Position numbers and translations under genes: made by a program
Notes under the pieces: generated by a model
What the model saw: the letters and a program-made list of their open reading frames with translations, nothing else
The model's database searches: none
Told to the model about the DNA's origin: nothing
Source: Rubripirellula tenax
GTDB lineage: Bacteria; Planctomycetota; Planctomycetia; Pirellulales; Pirellulaceae
DNA length: 64,000 bases
Assembly (NCBI RefSeq): GCF_007860125.1
Contig: NZ_SJPW01000006.1
Location: forward strand, 1,525 to 65,524
Reading direction: 5' to 3'
Shown: positions 61,442 to 64,000 of the stretch, one piece after another
Numbering within the stretch: the first letter of the stretch is position 1
Layout: the number at the start of each line of letters is the position of its first letter

Positions 61442-63250
61442 ATGAAAACGTGTAAAACAGAAAAGAAACGATCGCGGCTTCTTTGCGTCGTTTACGGCGC
61501 GGCTCTGGGACTCGGTTCGCTCGCTTGGGCGACCACGGGGTTCGCGGAATCTGATGGTAAAAAACCTCGCCCCACACGGCTGCCGTCCGTCGAAAAACCG
61601 TTGCGATTACCGGCTGTCGACAAACCAACGCGATTGCCGGCGCCGGATTTGACCGCGCGAATGCGATCGTTAAAAGTCGACGAGGAAGGCATCAAGCTGG
61701 TCTTGTCGCCTCCGGTCGCGACCGGCACGGATACCGACATTCCGGATACCGACTTCGATTGGATCGATTTCAACAACGTGATTGAGTCCGCGTTGGCATC
61801 GTCCACACTGAACGCCGCGTCCGAAGAATCGGTTCCCTCGCCATCGGATTCATTCAGCGAGTTGCCGATCGGCTGCCAGATTCAAGATCCCTACTACAAC
61901 GACTTTTCGCCGACACCGCTTCCGTCGGCGTCAATGTTGCATGACTCCGAACGCGAGCAATGGGTTTACGATGCCAAGCATGACGTTCCGACTCAGCATC
62001 CGTGGATCGAGTGGGGGCGAATCTTCTATGGCGACGGCATCACACCACGCGGGCGGAATTGGTTTGGAAAGACGAACATGGTTCGCCCCAAGTTGTACGT
62101 GTACGGCGACTTTCGTTCGGGGATCGCGGCGGGACGCAATGCAGCCGGCCGAACCGACAATTGGGCCAACCGGCTTAACCTAGACATCGACTTGCAAGTC
62201 ACCGACGCCGGCCGCTTTCACTCGTTTGTGGGGCCGATCGACAAAAATGGTGCCTTCACGCGCTGGGAAAGAGTCGCCGGTGACTATCGATTTCGTGACG
62301 AGATCGACTTTACTCCGTTGACGGGATTCTACGAAGGCGACGTCGGCGCGATGCTGGGTGGCTTGATGGGCACATCGTCGCCCTTCGAATTGCCGATCAC
62401 ACTGGGGCTGGTTCCGTTGTTGTTTCAGAACGGCATTTGGATGGAAGACGCCGTGACCGGTGGTGCGTTTTCGTTACCGGCCCGTCACAGCAGGTTGCTA
62501 AACTGGTCGAACTACGACGCGACATTCTTCGCCGTTTTCGATCAACTCAACAGCGCCGCGTTCGGTGCCGACGAGCATGCCGCGCAAGCCTTCGGGACGG
62601 CATGGTTCATCGAAGCCTACGGCGGCTACATCGAAACCGGATATGCCTACGTCCGCGATCGCAACAACGACGCCAAGAGCTATCACAACATGACCGCCAG
62701 CTTCACCCGGCGGTACTTTGATCGGATCAGCAATAGCGTTCGCGTGATCATCAACAGCGGACAAGACTTGGCGAAGGCCGACCGCACGGCCGATGGAGGA
62801 CTGTTTCTGTTCGAGAACAGTTTGATCACGGCGAACCCGTTAACCGTCGTTCCCTATGCGAACTTTTTTTATGGATGGGACCGGCCGCAGTCGGTCGCGC
62901 GGGCCGGTGTCTCGGGCGGCATCTTGCGGAATACGGGCATCAACTTCGATACGGACGGGTTGAACGGATTTGCAACCTTAGACCCGACGGCCGCTGACAC
63001 AGCGGGCGGCAGCGTCGGCGTCGATTTGATTGGCAAAGATCTGGACCAACAATGGCTGGTCGAAGTCAGCTATGTGACACCGCACGGCGACAAGAACCCG
63101 CTTGTGCCGGCTGACCAATTCGCAACGGGCACGCGGTACCAGTTCCCGATTTCCAATCGTTCGCTCCTGCGTTTTGATGCGATGTACGGCTGGCGACGCG
63201 ATTTAGTGGACGTGTACGGGACACGGATGGAGTATCGTTGGAAATTCTAG
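61442..63250 (+). CDS. Outer-membrane beta-barrel protein next to a multiheme cytochrome
   Basis: The 602-residue protein has a signal peptide (LLCVVYGAALGLGSLAWATT). A Pro/Arg/Leu-rich linker with repeated RLPAVDKP-type units follows (residues 35-75). Then come alternating strands of an outer-membrane barrel: RPKLYVYGDFRSGIAAG, NRLNLDIDLQVTDAGRFHSF, FIEAYGGYIETGYAYV and FTRRYFDRISNSVRVIINS. It ends in RMEYRWKF with the terminal Phe required for barrel insertion. ATG 61442 is preferred to ATG 61397, which lies inside the cytochrome gene. A direct role as conduit or partner of the cytochrome is inference. Confidence 0.8.
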   Translation: MKTCKTEKKRSRLLCVVYGAALGLGSLAWATTGFAESDGKKPRPTRLPSVEKPLRLPAVDKPTRLPAPDLTARMRSLKVDEEGIKLVLSPPVATGTDTDIPDTDFDWIDFNNVIESALASSTLNAASEESVPSPSDSFSELPIGCQIQDPYYNDFSPTPLPSASMLHDSEREQWVYDAKHDVPTQHPWIEWGRIFYGDGITPRGRNWFGKTNMVRPKLYVYGDFRSGIAAGRNAAGRTDNWANRLNLDIDLQVTDAGRFHSFVGPIDKNGAFTRWERVAGDYRFRDEIDFTPLTGFYEGDVGAMLGGLMGTSSPFELPITLGLVPLLFQNGIWMEDAVTGGAFSLPARHSRLLNWSNYDATFFAVFDQLNSAAFGADEHAAQAFGTAWFIEAYGGYIETGYAYVRDRNNDAKSYHNMTASFTRRYFDRISNSVRVIINSGQDLAKADRTADGGLFLFENSLITANPLTVVPYANFFYGWDRPQSVARAGVSGGILRNTGINFDTDGLNGFATLDPTAADTAGGSVGVDLIGKDLDQQWLVEVSYVTPHGDKNPLVPADQFATGTRYQFPISNRSLLRFDAMYGWRRDLVDVYGTRMEYRWKF

Positions 63251-63284
63251 ACACGCCGCCCGAATTCAATTTGTTTTTTTGAAC

Positions 63285-64000
63285 ATGTCCACACCTGCGA
63301 AACCATCGCGCGCCCGCATGAAACGCGACGTCCAACGACCGGCCGATCCGGGTTGGCGGCGTGAATGGCATGACATCATTTTCGAGGCCGATTCGCCGGC
63401 CGGCCGATGGTTTGACATTGGGTTGTTGGTCGCGATCTTGGCCAGCATCGTTTTGGTCGCCATGGAAACGGTCCCCGAATACGCCGCTTGGCAGGATCAG
63501 TTCGTGCTGTGCGAACGTATTCTGGCGGGGCTGTTCACGATCGAATATGTGATGCGATTGATGACGGTCCGCCGTCCGATCAAGTATGCGATCAGTTTTT
63601 GGGGCATCATCGACGTTCTTAGTTTTCTACCAACGTTCATCATGCCACTGATGGGCGCTTCGTCGGCATCGTTTGTAACCTTGCGTGCGATCCGTTTGCT
63701 TCGCGTATTTCGTGTTTTGAAGTTGTGGCGGATGATGGACGACGCCGACGAGTTGGCGTCGGCGGTTTGGCGTTCGCGAAACAAAATTATCGTCTTCCTG
63801 TCGGTCGTCTTGGTCGCCGTCACGATCAGCGGAACGCTGATGTATCACATCGAACATCTTGATGGTGCCGAAGGCAGCGGACAATTCACGTCGATTCCGC
63901 AAGCGATGTACTGGGCCATCGTCACGATGACGACCGTCGGCTACGGCGACATCGTTCCCAAGACGACGCTGGGGAAATTCATCTCGGCTGCTTTGATTTT
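63285..64000 (+). CDS. Voltage-gated potassium channel-like ion transporter (cut by window end)
   Basis: The first 238 residues are present. Segments S1 (FDIGLLVAILASIVLVAM), S2 (CERILAGLFTIEYVMRLM), S3 (FWGIIDVLSFLPTFIM) and S4 (LRAIRLLRVFRVLKLWRMM) are visible, S4 with Arg every third position. S5 (IIVFLSVVLVAVTISGTLM) and the pore helix lead to the potassium filter TTVGYGD, and S6 has begun at the window end. It is of Kv type without a long cytoplasmic N-domain. ATG 63285 is preferred. The stop lies outside the window. Confidence 0.9.
   Translation, partial: MSTPAKPSRARMKRDVQRPADPGWRREWHDIIFEADSPAGRWFDIGLLVAILASIVLVAMETVPEYAAWQDQFVLCERILAGLFTIEYVMRLMTVRRPIKYAISFWGIIDVLSFLPTFIMPLMGASSASFVTLRAIRLLRVFRVLKLWRMMDDADELASAVWRSRNKIIVFLSVVLVAVTISGTLMYHIEHLDGAEGSGQFTSIPQAMYWAIVTMTTVGYGDIVPKTTLGKFISAALI

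Overview
The window looks like chromosomal DNA of a marine planctomycete close to Rhodopirellula (Pirellulales). This rests on families seen directly: a DUF1501 protein next to a 'planctomycete cytochrome C'/DUF1549/DUF1553 protein, N-terminal LEQRQLLA / LEGRRLLA sorting-type motifs on large secreted proteins, dockerin repeats, an ECF sigma factor coupled to a membrane Ser/Thr kinase, a CotH/VTC/DUF4956 operon, and several porins and secreted low-complexity proteins. Species assignment is inference. No phage, insertion sequence or CRISPR array was seen.

Layout. 1-4905: a stand-alone RNA polymerase alpha-CTD-like protein, two overlapping genes for arrestin-like proteins, a small P-loop ATPase, a hypothetical protein, a STAS protein and a soluble histidine kinase. 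5071-8014: an ApbE flavin transferase, tRNA-Ser(GCT), tRNA-Lys(TTT) with terminator, and a secreted HEAT-like protein. 8197-15393: an alternative GlmU-type enzyme, argC, a sirtuin, a CPBP protease and a large VWA membrane protein. 15757-24713: a phosphate-selective-type porin with a TTG start, a Cys-rich secreted protein, the DUF1501/cytochrome pair and a deacetylase-like protein with FG-GAP-like repeats. 24808-29541: a 1577-residue secreted protein (eight Ig-like repeats, beta-propeller, dockerin). 29916-34446: SMI1/KNR4 protein, dnaX, SRP RNA and a disordered Arg/Gly/Asp-rich protein. 34868-39020: wecB-type epimerase, ECF sigma factor and kinase. 39017-42335: the CotH-VTC-DUF4956 operon. 42582-45521: intradiol dioxygenase, PepSY protein and ApbE-DUF2271 protein. 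45782-52087: small secreted protein, squalene-cyclase-repeat protein, matrixin/dockerin protein and a B12 radical SAM protein. 52088-54916: a decayed accessory stretch with a hypothetical membrane protein, a frameshifted lipoprotein gene, a truncated ankyrin gene and a 188-bp element with inverted ends. 54917-64000: a Wza-type export lipoprotein, an AsmA-like protein, a five-heme cytochrome with a beta-barrel partner, and a voltage-gated K+ channel cut by the window end.

The most striking signal is in dnaX: a run of ten A with stop codons immediately after it in both alternative frames, the arrangement used in Thermus to make the short gamma subunit by slippage. The same protein has lost the cysteines of the usual zinc module. 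Other leads are the cytochrome/beta-barrel pair (possible electron conduit), the PepSY plus ApbE-DUF2271 pair (extracytoplasmic flavinylation), the CotH-VTC-DUF4956 operon with collagen-like inserts, a one-base frameshift in a lipoprotein gene, and two unexplained repeats (a 188-bp element at 54722 and a 23-bp repeat at 108 and 54654).
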